Shown: in pieces, positions 1-12,526 of the stretch
Layout: the number at the start of each line of letters is the position of its first letter
Numbering within the stretch: position 1 is the stretch's first letter
NCBI GenBank assembly: GCA_026874595.1
Contig: CM049319.1
Coordinates: 61,016,917 to 61,080,916 of the forward strand
Reading direction: 5' to 3'
DNA: 64,000 nucleotides
Source of the DNA: Sipunculus nudus
Lineage: Eukaryota > Annelida > Sipuncula > Golfingiida > Sipunculidae
Program-made: the position numbers and the translations under genes
The notes under the pieces: generated by a model
Databases searched by the model: none
What the model saw: only the letters and a program-made list of their open reading frames with translations
Told to the model about the DNA's origin: nothing

Positions 1-183
1 GTTCTTGTGTTCATGTGTGTGTAATGTTCTCAGCGTAACTCGTCAGGAGGGTGCATGTACATACATCTCAGTTCTTGTGTTCATGTGTGTGTATGTTCAC
101 AGCGTAACTCGTCAGGAGGGTGCATGTACATACATCTCAGTTCTTGTGTTCATGTGTGTGTAATGTTCTCAGCGTAACTCGTG
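1..183. repeat. Tandem repeat, about 70-bp unit, 2.6 copies
   Basis: Units start at 1, 71 and 140, each opening with gttcttgtgttcatgtgtgt and running through agcgtaactcgtcaggaggg. Unit 2 is one base shorter (69 bp) and unit 3 stops after the agcgtaactcgt motif. The array is cut by the window edge, so its full length is unknown. It leads directly into the interspersed repeat that follows and may be a local expansion of that repeat's end. Confidence 0.9.
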
Positions 184-480
184 CAAACATGAATGTAATC
201 TCATGGAATTTTTATGTCATTTTGGGAATGGGTCTATGAAGAATTGATCAGAATTTGGTGTGGATCCAGCACATGATCCAAATTCACGTAGGTCATCTAT
301 GAGTATTCACAAATGTACAGTCACTTATGCATGAATGGAGCCGGAAATACTGGCGTATTGAATAAAATGCAAACAAAGTTTTGGAAGCATCCAACAATAG
401 GGACAACCACACACATACACATGGCGGAGGCTTGCATTCCTAAGGATGCATATTTCTAGTTAGACTTTGGATTATCATAC
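184..480 (+). repeat. Interspersed repeat, family 6, copy 1
   Basis: This stretch shares an ordered series of blocks with 44528-44860: a gttcttgtgt-like start, gggaatgg, ttggtgtggatccagca, ggtcacttatgca or agtcacttatgca, and a closing block around ggcggaggcttgcattc / ggatgca. The two copies are clearly diverged. No coding frame or clear termini are seen. It is an old dispersed repeat of unknown class. Confidence 0.65.
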
Positions 481-2510
481 TTTGCTTAATGGTATTTTGG
501 GCTTCCAGGTGGCACTTGATGGTACTGTTTACTGAATGAGTATGAAGGTTACTAAATAAGAATGATATATGTTATTACATTAATATAAAGCCTTCTAGGT
601 TTCTGGTTTTATATGCACAGGCCTTAGAATTATCCAGAAGTTATACAGAAATGTAATGATGAATAGATCATCAAGCTTTGATATGTTGACATCAGATCTA
701 TCCATCTTATGAGTAAATTACATGATGGTCATGAAACCACATGATGATCATCCCCGGTATGCTAACCTGATATATTCCTACATCTTGTGGTATGTTAATA
801 TAGATCTATTACCGTGCAAGAACCATTTACACAGAAGTATGCAAGTTATTGTGCAGGAACTCTTCAGAAATACAGAAATCAAGTAAAACACTGTGGTGTC
901 AATCTTTTTCCAGTTTTTGCAAAATCTAGTTTAAAATTATTACAGTATAAGAACTGCAATAAGAGTATTTATGAAAAATAATATCAGTTTTTCTTTAAAA
1001 TGACCAAACTGCTCTCTCAATCACCGTCTTGCAATTAAAATTGGGGTCTCATCTGGGCAGATTTAAAACCAAATTAGTTGAAACTGCAATTGGACCTTGC
1101 CTCTGACAGATCAGAGTCTTTCCTTGGCAAATTTAATATCTGCTTGGAACAAGTAGATTTAAATCTGTTCTGTAACATACAAGTTTATGAAATGGACACC
1201 TCAGAGAGCTGGATCATGACACACACACAGCAGGTGTGTGAACGATAACAAATGAGGCAACACAGTAAAATAAAGTAGAGATGATACTGTTTTCACAATA
1301 TTGGAGGTTACACAGTGCAACAGCTGGATTGCTGGCTGTCTGGACATCCACTGGATCAGCCACAGCCCAGCAATGAAAGTCAGCTGCTGAGGCACAGCTT
1401 CAGGCATGAAGCCCAGCTCCACATGGTCAGGAGATATCTACAGTTGCCATATATAATGAGCAGCACCATTATAGACCAGTTCAAACACAACTCCATGGGC
1501 TACCCAATACATAGAGACCTGACACCAGACAAGTCAAAAACATCATACCACCACCTCCTCAATACCAGCCGGCGGATATGTTGCCTGCTACTACCTTATG
1601 ACTTATCAAACCTACCTATGTATAAATAAAGGGCCTCAAATTACCAGGTGCACCACCCCTCCTGCCTTGAACCCCCTCCCCACTCCATTGCTTTCCTGCT
1701 ATAACTGTATCACATTACGACTAAAACACTGTGATCACCGGCTAAGACGTGCCAGAAAATCTGAATGCGATAAGCACTGCTGGTCAAAATACAGCCAGAC
1801 CCTGAAGGCTACCAAAATATGTGTTAATATACTACCTATATACAGAGGAGAAAGTCTATTCACAAAATGCCATGGGGTATGTCCATGAAAAAAAGCCAAA
1901 AATATGCAAGGGACATGTTATGTCCACTTGATGAAAATGAGGCACTGTGATTCCATTTTTGATAAGTCATAATTAATATAAAATACATGAAATAGCCATG
2001 CTGTAAGGGAAATAAATGACATTTTACACTATGTAAATTGTTAAGTGAGCACAGGTTCCCCCTTCACAACTGTGGACATTCTGTTGGCTCAATGTCACCA
2101 TCATGTCATGCAACACCTTTTGGTCTTTGCTTTTACACTGACTTTTTTTTGGACACCAAAATCAATATTAAGAAATAGTTTTGGAAATCTTGTATTATTT
2201 CATAAATAAACATACAAAAAAAATGACTTAAAAAAATGATTGAAAAATATTTTACATCGCTTCATTTTTCAAAAGAAAATATCTAATCAATACATTTTTT
2301 TGCACCTTCATGAGACACATCTGTGTCTTTTTAAAGATCTTACAAATTATGAAACTGCCCTTTAACTAAAAGTAAGATCCCTCAGTGGTAATTTTTCTTC
2401 AAACTAAGCCCAGATATCAGTAAAATTATAAAATTTATATCAAGTGATAATATACATCTTTTTTCCACCTGACAGACAAGCTGATGACAAATGCTTCTCA
2501 GAAACCTATC
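481..2510. other. No gene seen; AT-rich unique sequence
   Basis: Mostly AT-rich sequence without repeat structure. The part at about 1300-1640 is more complex and less AT-rich and holds two short overlapping open frames (1315-1629 and 1598-1888, plus strand). Neither has a recognisable motif, a splice-site frame or a family match I can name. It could be a conserved non-coding block, an old exon remnant or chance. Confidence 0.5.
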
Positions 2511-2514
2511 AGCT

Positions 2515-2522
2515 CCCCCCCC

Positions 2523-2560
<38 letters not shown>
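2515..2560. repeat. Compound microsatellite (C)n(CT)n(CA)n
   Basis: A run of C (2515-2525) passes directly into CT dinucleotides and then CA dinucleotides up to 2560. Confidence 0.95.
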
Positions 2561-5488
2561 TTTCTGGTTCTGTTCAGTAATAGCACCTTATACCACATTA
2601 GTACTAACACTGAACATAGTCTGGTGTAACATCAGTGCCGTGGCTCCACCATGACAGCAGAACCTTGTGCTGTGGACGGGACCTTTATTTACATGACATC
2701 ACCAGAAATGATATTACCTGCGATGCAAGCCGCTGCCAAGTATATTAAGTGTTTTGAAGGAGCATGGGCTGCCCAGGAAAACCTGACGCTGGGCGTGTAC
2801 TTGGCTGCCTTTCCATGCTGCTAGCTGTGTACTGAGAAGATGCATGGGGGCCTTTTACCAACACAGATGCTATTAGCTCTCAATCAATCAATATTTAACC
2901 ATCCTTCTAACATCTCTGGTGCAAGAGGAGTGCTTTACACAGGGACGCTCTGGAGCATGGTCATTTCCAGGTACACAGATGAAACAAACATTTATCATGG
3001 GAACATTTATCAAAGCAACATTAATCAGAAGAAAAACGGTCTGTGGCAAAATGCTTTCAGGAAGAAATCAACTACGTTCTGACAAATTTCTCCTTTCCCC
3101 TGATGGCACTAAGTTTTTGATCTTTCATACCTGTATTCAAAAGCTGCAAAAAAATTTAACCGGAGAAAATTACGGGAGAATTTTCTATGGACAGGCCCAT
3201 GGCCTGCAGTGAAACTACATGAAGAGAATGAAGCTAACCATACATTAAAAATATTTGTATGCCTTCTGATTTTCAGACAGTATATGCAAAGGGCCAAGAA
3301 TCTTTAGGAATTCATAATCTGTCGTAAGGACACTAATGAATTTCCAAGGTTCTATAGTGGTTTCACTATTATGTACTTGAAGCACCGGCTTGGTTGGAAC
3401 TATGGACCTTTTACACCAAAATCAAATGCCTTACCACACTGCTACATCTTACCTTTACATGGTTAAACCTGTCAACATATGATATAACATTAAATGCTAA
3501 TATTTATCAATCATCATTCATAGAAAGAAAACAAATGTATTAATGCACCAATAAGGAAGCATGTTTGCACTGTTCAGTACAATTTTGAGGAAGTTATAAT
3601 CACTGTGTCAGTGCTACATGTTTATGAAGGGCTCTTGAGTTATTTTCCCTAGTTAAAACACAATGTGTGCAAATCTAGTGCCTTTTAGTACATAAAAAGT
3701 CCCTTTTTACAGACAAGGCAGGTTTAGTATATTCACCTTCTATATATAATCAGATTCATCAAGTTACCTCATGGTGGTAATTGGTAGTAAAAAACAAAAA
3801 AAATTTAACTTGTACAAATAATAGAAATAACACTTCAGATGGCACATATGGTCTTGCTTGATTTTTACACAGGGTTCCAAGGATTCCATGAAAATGAAAT
3901 TCCCTAATCCATTGAGTTAAACCCTAATGTTATTTTTTTCTTCAAAACTCCAGGATAATCAATTCAATCAATTTTGTATTTGATAAATTTATAACTCTCT
4001 ACAGACTCATACTCCAAACTTGTCACAGTGAGATAGGTTGCGTGTCCACACTTGGTTCATATCTCATCCTGATTACACCTAACCAGTTTACTTCAGTCAT
4101 GAAGTAGAATGTTTTTTGTGTCCCTACTGTAAATCACTTTACAATGACCTAAATGGGTTTATACTACAATGGGTTTACTATCAGCATCTGGTTTGTTATA
4201 TATTTAATGAGCTGTTATGTTGTGGAGAAGGACTTGGTGAAAGGGTAGCAGAACAGGTCCATGCAGAAAAGGTGATGGAGTTTGCCTGTATGCTGAAGGA
4301 ACAAGTTTACTGTTAACCAAACTAATGGAAATCTGACTACTGTAGACCATTTTTCAAGAGGACTTCTGTGAACTGATGTGGATAAGTGGCCTGGAGCCAA
4401 CAGAGTAAACCAATTCACAATCTGGATAACATCCAAGTGTGTACTTGGTTATAGAGAGGAAATTCAAAATACAAAGCTGCCACAGCCTTTGTATAAATAT
4501 TTATTGTATATTGACAAAATATAATAACAGACCGATGTTTTTTCAAGAAATCAAAGTCCCAGTTTTTATCCTGATTTGAAGAAAGTTTTCCCTCAAAATC
4601 CCTAATTTTTTCCACACAGAAATAAGGAAAAGTTGTATATTCCAGGTTTGTTCCTAATTCGAGGAAGGCTACATGGGAACCCAGTTGCATGAAGCGGTTT
4701 CATTTAAAGTGATGTACTGATAATACTTTGCACAAATTATGGTGAATAATCCTTGCTAATTCATCAGATATTATGTTTACTTGTGTTTACAGCTGGCTTC
4801 TGCCAAGAAGACAGGTGGTGTTTTTTTATCTTAGCTGATGGTAACCCTGAACATGGCTGGGCTCCATGTCAACAGCAGTCAGATTACAACCTTTCCGTTA
4901 CAGACTTGCAGAAGGTTGCTGTGGCCTTGAACTTGTTTACCAGCTGAGCTGGAAGAAAGCTGCCCAGGGAAATCTACCTCCGGGCAACACACCAAAACCT
5001 GTTTATCTCTCACTAATTAATCAGTTTAATGACCTGATTTCTCCTAAATAACATTCTGTTTCACATTTCTCACTTCCCATCTCAAAATTCCCCAATCTCC
5101 TGATTTTATCTCTCAGAGCATCCTGTTACCCAGTTCCCCTTTTTTCCCCACTTTCTCTTCAGCTGTTGTTATATTACGCCAGCTAGCTGGAACAATATCA
5201 TATCTCTGTACACAGGTAATATACAAGAAACCAGACAGTGCTGTTCTTGGCTACAGGGCCACTAGTCAGGCTGCTACAGCCAGCTGCCGAAGCAGTTCCA
5301 ATAAATTCACACTCATATAATCCCAAGCTATGCCAAAAGCATGCCAGACAAAGATATCAAGACTTAGTGTACAGTTACTGTTTTTCTTCTCAGGTCACAC
5401 AGTGTGCAATAGGGCTGTTACCACACATTATCTCATTATATACAATAGGGCTGAAACAACACTTTATCTCATTATATACAACAGGGGT
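2561..5488. other. No gene seen; unique AT-rich sequence
   Basis: Short open frames only. Nothing here has repeated structure at the scale I could read, apart from a small imperfect duplication of ttatctcattatataca at about 5427-5482. Confidence 0.5.
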
Positions 5489-5570
5489 CAGGGGTGTAAC
5501 AATTCATCGAAAAATCCATTCATTGAAATGGAAGCCCTTGATTTAAATGTTATTGATTACAAAACCTGAA
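5489..5570 (+). mobile_element. hAT-like left end, remnant
   Basis: The string CAGGGGTGTAAC at 5489-5500, followed by aattcatcg, resembles the terminal inverted repeat of common animal hAT elements that start CAGGGGTGTAACGAT. I found no matching right end (GTTACACCCCTG) downstream, so this is a truncated remnant or a chance match. Confidence 0.35.
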
Positions 5571-5824
5571 TCCATTCATTTTGATTATTATTTTTTTGGC
5601 ATGTACCATCCAGAAGTGTCCACTGTGAGCAACTTTATATGTTCACTGGTGGACCACTCCACTTGCACAAATAAAATATATGGCAATCCAAACAGAGAAG
5701 ATGCCACATTTTTCATTAATTTGCTGAAATTTACAAATGTCCATTTTGGTAAAATTGCTTAAATTATTCGAAATTTACCACTTAAGAAAGTATTGAATAG
5801 AAAATTAAATCAAGGTAAAAATGC

Positions 5825-6035
5825 CCTTCATGAATTTTTACTTGCCCTACAGATATAACTGATTGTATTCAAGAACACAAAGATCCTTTTTTCAAGTCTT
5901 TACTTGGCTAAAGGTGTATGTTAGACCCACTTGCCCAGTCAGGCAAGTAGGAAGAGACTTCTAGTTGCCCTTTCCCCTATTTTCTGGAACTTTCACTTGC
6001 CAAGGCAAGTGGTTAACTGTTAATGTTGAGCCCTG
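5825..6035 (+). mobile_element. hAT-like right end, remnant
   Basis: The block contains repeated, inverted 'acttgccc/ggcaagt' motifs (tacttgccct, cacttgcccagtcaggcaag, cacttgccaaggcaagtgg) and ends in TTAATGTTGAGCCCTG at about 6020-6035. That end resembles the terminus of hAT-type elements that open CAGGGCTCAA. The left end was not found. It is a partial copy without coding sequence. Confidence 0.35.
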
Positions 6036-6479
6036 GTCACTGCTCTTCTCTGTGTAAGTTCACCCTACAGCTGCCACCACACTTCATGATTACTTGATAA
6101 TGATACAAATCATGAACTAAATGGATATTTAATCAATAATGTTAAATAAAACTGATTAAATTAAACATAAGTTGTAAACCCATGCCTTAGCTTTATGGAA
6201 GGATAGATCTGTGGCCTGCAGATGGTCCTGTCTATTAAATAAGGATGAATGTAACCACACAATGGGAATTAAATGTTAATATTTATGTCTTTTTGATTGA
6301 AGTTTTACATGCAGGGGCTAGGGATAATTCAGATTTTAAACCAGTTGCTAAAACACTGAGCCAAAATCTCCATATGTTCTATATTTTGTCCTTGCAGGAC
6401 CTTCAGCACAAATGTTCAAAACCTTCACAACTACAATTTTATAGGCTACATAACATCCTACCCTATATATATGTCATGG

Positions 6480-6955
6480 TAGAGATTGCAATTCTACCAA
6501 TAGAAACTACAATTGGAGTCTCTGCTGGTAGAAACCAAGATCGCAGTTTCTACAGGTAGACACTCCGATCCTACTGGTAGAGATTTTGATCATGATTTCT
6601 ACCAGTAGGAACTCCGATTCTACTGGTAGGAACTTCAATTCTACTGATACTATACTGGTAGAGACTCCAATCACAGTTCCTACCTGAAGAAACTGTAATC
6701 CTACTGGTAGGAACTTCAATTCTACTGATACTATACTGGTAGAGACTCCAATCACAGTTCCTACCTGAAGAAACTGTGATCCTACTCTTAGGAACTTCAA
6801 TTATACTGATGGGCCAACCAGTAGAAACTGTGATCCTACCAGGCCAGTAGAAACTGTAATCTTACTGGTAGGAACTTCAATTAATGATAAGCCAACCAGT
6901 AGAAACTGCGATCCCACTGGTAGGAATTTCAGTTCTACAGATGGGAACTCTGTTG
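6480..6955. repeat. Minisatellite built on ctactggtag / ctaccagtag
   Basis: Dozens of short blocks of the type 'tactggtagaaactccaat' alternate with their reverse complements ('gtttctaccagtag'). Inside is a direct tandem pair of 81-bp units at 6631-6711 and 6712-6792 with a third, diverged unit after it. The minus-strand open frame through 6507-6800 simply reflects the 81-bp (27-codon) period and is not taken as a gene. Confidence 0.85.
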
Positions 6956-7339
6956 GTGCAAATCCCAAAATAAATTTCTGTGGTTGTTTAATAATATTAT
7001 ATATTTATTTAAATATTAAATATGTGAATTTTCTTAAAAAATTGTAACTTTATTTCTTATGCCTTTTTCCCCTTTAAAAACCTGTGAATTTATTTCCTAT
7101 TTAATTAAAGTATGTCACAGGTAAGGAACCATTATGTTGTAAAATTATTACCCTTGATGTTTGTTCTTCTAACAAAATAATTCACTAAGATATCTGGAAA
7201 GATAACTGGTAAGTATTGATTAGGTATGAAATGTTTACCTTTAACTTTTTACCTTTAATATATGTTCTTGTTCCCAAACAACTCACAAGGTGTGGAAGCT
7301 GTCACAGTTAAGGTGTTAATTAGTTGTGTAATGATCAAT

Positions 7340-7495
7340 CACAATTTCAACTGGTAGAAACCATGATCGGAATCTCTACCAATGGGATTGTAGTTTCTAC
7401 TGGTAGAGACTCCAATCATGGTTTCTACCAGCAGAGACTCCAATGGTAGTTTCTTTCAGTAGAAACTCCAATTCTACCAGATCGCAAACTCTACC
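7340..7495. repeat. Second cluster of the ctactggtag minisatellite
   Basis: The same vocabulary as the array 400 bp upstream (gtttctactggtagagact, ggtttctaccagcag, agtagaaactccaattctac) reappears after about 380 bp of AT-rich unrelated sequence. Confidence 0.75.
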
Positions 7496-8880
7496 CTTAC
7501 ATATATATTCATGCCCTGTACCTATAAAACCTATCTCAGTCCTGGGCATAACCCCTTGAAGATGAAGACCCCCTAAACTTGTAGACCCTTCTTGCAAAGG
7601 TGTTACCATGGACAGATGTATATGCCCATACCCCATGCTATAAAAAGTGGACAAATACATATCAATACCTCAAGCTTAATATTTTACTGTAAATTAAAAA
7701 ATATGTTATATATTTAACTTGTGGAACACTAATTCCTTGCTACCTCTCTCAAAATGTTGCACTGTAAATTATTTTGTATACTATTATTATTATGTATTTG
7801 ATTTAGAGGAACATTTTCCCCTACCAAATATTTACCAAATCATAAAATGGTAAATATTTCACAGTAATTTTTTAAAATAAATATTTAATTATTTTTATTT
7901 ATTATCATAAATATTTCATTTCATGCCCATATTTGAAATGAGTTAACTGAAACATTTCATGACTGATTTGATTGACATGAAGATTTGCGTCATGCTGATA
8001 AAAATACAGCTCTCCACTGACAGTTGCCTCCACTAAATCCAAGACTTGTAAGTCGTATACATTTCTATAATGCACATGCTAAAGATGCAATCTATAAATT
8101 CACTCGTGGATGCCTTTAAAACATTACCAAGTAGTCTAATCTAAATATATGACAACAATGTTCTATGTTGTTCCTGGGAAATGTCCCTGTCATACAATTC
8201 CCTAAGAGAAGAAAATTACAATATTCCCCTGAAGGTCTCTAGACAAATCTTCTCAGACATATAATCAAATTTGCCTCTTGAGAAATGCTATCTGCATAAA
8301 TATAAATGCCGCAGATCCAAGCTTGATACAGTCTTGTCATAAAGGAACCTTAAAATTGTGCAAATGTATCAGAAGGTCAGATGGTCCTATTAATATTCAT
8401 TAAAGGTCAAAGGCCATGAAGATGAGGCAGAGCTAAAAGCTTGTTCAGGTCTGGCAGCTGGAAGTCACTGAGTGCATTCGACAAAGAATTGCAAGATAAA
8501 GAAGATACAGAAGTTTTAGAATTTTTTTATATAAAAGTAAAACAATGAATTTGTTCGAAACTTTTTCTATACAAGTAAAAAGTACTTTATTTGAAGTACT
8601 GACAAGACCAAGCAATGAGCTGAGTTAGGGATGCTACAGCATTTATCATTTTTATAAAAAAAAACATATTATAACTCACAGTAATGTGTGTCTATCCGTC
8701 TGTTAGTCAGTGTATAGAGCTAATGACTAATTTCAATGAGATTCTGTGGTGGAGAGGTGAGTATTCAGAAAGAATGAGATGCGATTTTGGAGAACTTGGG
8801 ATTCACTCCTAGTGGAGTATTTTTTAATATTTTTTTATAAGCACTGCTCATGGTGGAAGATGTGAGCAAATGCCTGACCC
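7496..8880. other. No gene seen; one possible regulatory motif
   Basis: AT-rich sequence without coding signal. The part at about 8280-8500 is more complex; see the separate DR1-like entry. Confidence 0.45.
8404..8416 (+). promoter_or_regulatory. DR1-like nuclear receptor motif outside any repeat
   Basis: AGGTCA-A-AGGCCA, a direct repeat of AGGTCA-type half sites with one spacer base and one mismatch. DR1 elements are known targets of RXR, HNF4 and COUP-TF type receptors. Unlike the many AGGTCA motifs in the transposon arrays, this one lies in non-repeated sequence. A short motif alone proves nothing about function. Confidence 0.2.
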
Positions 8881-9666
8881 CTCAGCTGCCCCTCTTTTGG
8901 TCCTCCATGTCTGTTTGTATCTTGACCTTCAGATACCCTCGGCCTCTCAGTTCTCTATGTCTGTTCGTATCCTGAATCTCAGATACCCCTCGGTCTCTCA
9001 GTTCTCCATGTTTTTTCGTATCCTGACCAGCGGCTGAGATAGTGAAGGTGAAAATCAATGACCAGCTTGCTGAACCTCAGCTACCCCTCAGCCTCTTGGT
9101 TCTCCATGTCTGTTCGTCACCTGACCCTCGGCTACCCCTCAGCCTCTTGGTTCTCCAAGTCTTTTCGTCACCTGACCCTCGGCTACCCCTCAGCCTCTTG
9201 GTTCTCCAAGTCTGTTCGTTACCTGACCCTCGGCTACCCCTCAGCCTCTTGGTTCTCCAAGTCTGTTCGTCACCTGACCCTCGGCTACCCCTCAGCCTCT
9301 TGGTTCTCCAAGTCTGTTCGTCACCTGACCCTCGGCTACCCCTCAGCCTCTTGGTTCTCCAAGTCTGTTCGTTACCTGACCCTCGGCTACCCCTCAGCCT
9401 CTTGGTTCTCCATGTCTGTTCGTTTCCTGACCCTTGGCTACCCCTCAGCCTCTTGGTTCTCCATGTCTGTTTGTTTCCTGACACTTGGCTACCCCATGGT
9501 CTCTTGGTTCTCCATGTCTGTTTGTTACCTGACCCTCCGCTACCCCTTAGCCTCTGGGTTCTCCATGTCTGTTTGTATCCTGACCCTCATCCTCTCTGTC
9601 CTCCATGTTTGTTTGTATCCTGACCAGCGGCTGAGATAGTGAAGGTGAAAATCAATGACCAGCTTG
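8881..9666. repeat. 51-bp minisatellite with duplicated 52-bp flank
   Basis: Ten well-kept units start at 9081, 9132, 9183, 9234, 9285, 9336, 9387, 9438, 9489 and 9540, exactly 51 bp apart, each opening ctacccctcagcctcttgg. More diverged units extend upstream to about 8881. A 52-bp block beginning gtatcctgaccagcgg and ending gaccagcttg occurs at 9018-9069 and again at 9615-9666, so it flanks the homogeneous part. Because 51 is a multiple of three, several frames stay open on both strands (a 17-residue repeat). That explains the long open frames here, and no gene is called. Confidence 0.95.
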
Positions 9667-12120
9667 TATGTAGAGGCCGCAGCCTGCCCTGCAAATTACA
9701 TTTTCTGAACAATCCATCATGGCAACTCAGGTCTTTCTGCCGGGCAGGACTGCTAATTACAGGAGCTGCGGTAAAAATACACAGCCCTCCCTCCAGCATT
9801 GGCTCATCTTTTCCTGTGGCAATATAAAAACGTTATCAAATCAGCCAATTGCAGAGTACCTGCTGAAGAATATGCAGCCAAAAACAAGCAGGGCTGATAC
9901 AACAGCTACTCTAGTGCTGCAGCTGAGGAAAAATGCAACCTTCACACCATAATATGATTTCAGCACCCTCCTCCTCCCCTCCTCCGCAACTCGTCAGCTC
10001 TGCCAGCCAAGACACAGAGAACTGCACAGGGTGGCCTAAATTTCAGTATCAAATGGGTGGGAAATGACTTCTATAATTAGACCGACCATGTCTCTCCTGA
10101 TATGTTAGCAGGCAGTGCTGTGCCTGCATCCAGCATCAATTTCAGATGAGGAGGGTGGCAGGTGACAGCATCACACATCCATCGACTTCCTATGATGGGG
10201 ACGTCTTAGGCCAAGTGAAATCAGTTCCATTTCTGGTGCCCCAGCAGGGGGTCCATAATTCTTGGCTATCATCATGCCTTTGAACAAGTTAATTATAATA
10301 AATGGCTGATGACAACACTTGCATCAACACTTTCTATTTCACTAAAGCTGTCAGTGGGGCCTTCACATTATGATGATAGATGGGGTGAGAGTGTATCAGA
10401 AATGGCTGCTGTTCAGCAAGTAGCCTCTCTCCTCCACAGCCACCTGCCCTCAGGACAGCCTGGATATTATGCAAGTTGTGTGAAGGAAAGAATCTGGTAT
10501 GAAAAGCAGAACAGTATTTTTCAGACTCTATCACAAACCAGGACAGTATTTGATAGAAATACAGAGTTTGGTCTGAATATTTCCCAGAAATATGATGTAA
10601 AATATAGCACATTTATTTTTTTACAATTTAAAATAACCTTTTGATGTCATACACACTTGTCTCCCATTTTCATAGTACTTGTATTACTAAAGTATAAAAC
10701 AGCTTTGATATAAACACAATTAACTACCACATTTTTTTCATATATAGATTTTGTTTACAAGCAGGCATACCATTATACCATATATATATAAGCCTCCCCT
10801 ATAGGGTCCCCCCTAAATATTGTTTTCAATTTTTTTAAGGGGGGAGGGGAGAGTGGGGGAGGTTCTACTTGTGTTTGAAATAAACCTCCAATGTTACAGT
10901 TTTTTAAAAAATGACGTTTGGTCTTAGTAATAAATTCAGATGACAGATTGGTATGTGATATTTATTTTTGACTTGACCTTATTTTAAGGTCATACACGCC
11001 ATAGCCTATCCCTCTGAATATTGCTTGGTTCCATCTCTGTAGATTCTGGCTCCCAAATATGGGTCATTTATCTGTAAATGACTTTCACAGAAGGTTTCAA
11101 TTAGAGTAACAGCCACAGGTAATAGGCTCCCACAACCTCCACTTGGTGATTGCACACATCTAGTTTAAAGAATACTTGCATATCAAAGCAGCATAGGAAA
11201 TGTTTGACAAATATATAAAATAAAACCTGCTAGTCAATAGAGCTTTTGTCACAAAATACAGGACTATCTGATAGACTGCATACTATATAACAGAATGGAA
11301 AAGAGTTTAAGCAGACCTGCATATTTTAACATTTACTTTGGTACACCTAAATGATTATATAGTTAAATGTTAACAGCAAGCAGAGGCTGACAAAGCAGGG
11401 ATTTTCACTGTGATGATCAACACCTATCTTTAACAATAGAGACTACAAATGGTGTAAACTACGCTACTACTTGACACAACACACCTGGGGAAAACATTCA
11501 GTTTACAACTGGGATTGTCTTTTGTATTGATATTTCAATATAATATTTTGCAGGTCTTAACAGTATTTGATGTAAAATACAGAACTGCACAACTTAAAAG
11601 CTCCTTCAGTGCATCTGGGTCAATAAATGGTTATATGCAATTTCGTTAATTGAAGATTTTCTACAATAGACCTCAAGATCCCACAAGCCCCAAAAAAAAT
11701 TCCTGTTACAGGACAAATTGACATACTGCCTGAAGTTCATGAATTATTCCTTAGAACAGTCTAGCTGACGTCATGACAACATGAATAATTAGTAGAGTGA
11801 TGCAGAATGCGTCATATACATCACTATGCAGTTGTCCAGATTAGCCTCATTATCAAAGAGACTTAATGAGTCTCCCTTTTTTAAAATCAGGGCATTAATG
11901 AAATACCAAGGCATCAATACAAAGTCATACAAGTGAAATATGTATTGCATCGATACACTTAAAATATTTGAGAATCCACTGGAAATACATATATCACATG
12001 CAAGGTGAAAAATTTGTCATTTATGTCAATAATGAATTGAATCACATCAGATAAACAATTATTTGAGAAATTTTATCTAGGGTTTGGAATACATTTTTGT
12101 TACACTTTATAAATGAGCAC
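9667..12120. other. No gene seen; complex sequence 9667-10260, then AT-rich
   Basis: The first 600 bases are of mixed composition, with homeodomain-like strings (gctaattacagg) and no repeats. They read like possible conserved non-coding DNA, but this cannot be tested here. From about 10600 the sequence is AT-rich, with a short purine-rich stretch (about 10837-10861). No exon or RNA gene recognised. Confidence 0.4.
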
Positions 12121-12526
12121 AACAAACGTGCATAATACCCCTGTCATGTGTCTGGTGACCTCTGACCTCATTAAATACCCGGGATTTTGCAGGAAATCAA
12201 TCTAAGGTGAGATAATTTTACTGATTAACATTTCTGATGAGTTTTTTTTTCAAAATCCTTCATATTCTTCATAAGTTATGGCAGCGACACCACAAAGTAG
12301 CCTAGTGACCCGTGAATTTATTTAACATCATGGAAGTCGCCCATAATCTAACTCAGGTGAGAAAATTTGTTGGCAAGTAGTTAAGGTGAGTTTTGTGAAA
12401 ATCCATCAAAGCCCTGGTAAGTTATGGGGGCAACACTAAAAGTTAATGGACGGATGGCACGACAGATGGATGAATGGAAGGTTGGTATACCATAATAATC
12501 CCATCATATGAATGGCTTATAAAAAC
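12121..12526 (-). mobile_element. Family 4 rolling-circle-like element, copy 4a
   Basis: It shares with 52197-52592 the blocks ctggtgacctctgacctcatta, aggtgaga, a 'gagttt...aaaat' block and taagttat. The units repeat two to three times with a period of roughly 130-160 bp. The right part has degenerate gacggatgg microsatellite sequence and ends in ataccataataatcccatc...aatggcttataaaaa, a decayed version of the terminal hairpin seen at 36852-36880. The left end (aacaaacgtg) is only weakly like the AACAAGAG start of copy 4b. Non-coding. Confidence 0.5.

Noticed and set aside
6507-6800. 97-residue minus-strand frame
   Set aside because: Reflects the 81-bp repeat; low complexity, no family.
9042-9639. 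Two 193-residue plus-strand frames and a 135-residue minus-strand frame as repetitive proteins
   Set aside because: They are produced by the 51-bp (17-codon) minisatellite. Several frames are open on both strands at once, which is expected without selection.
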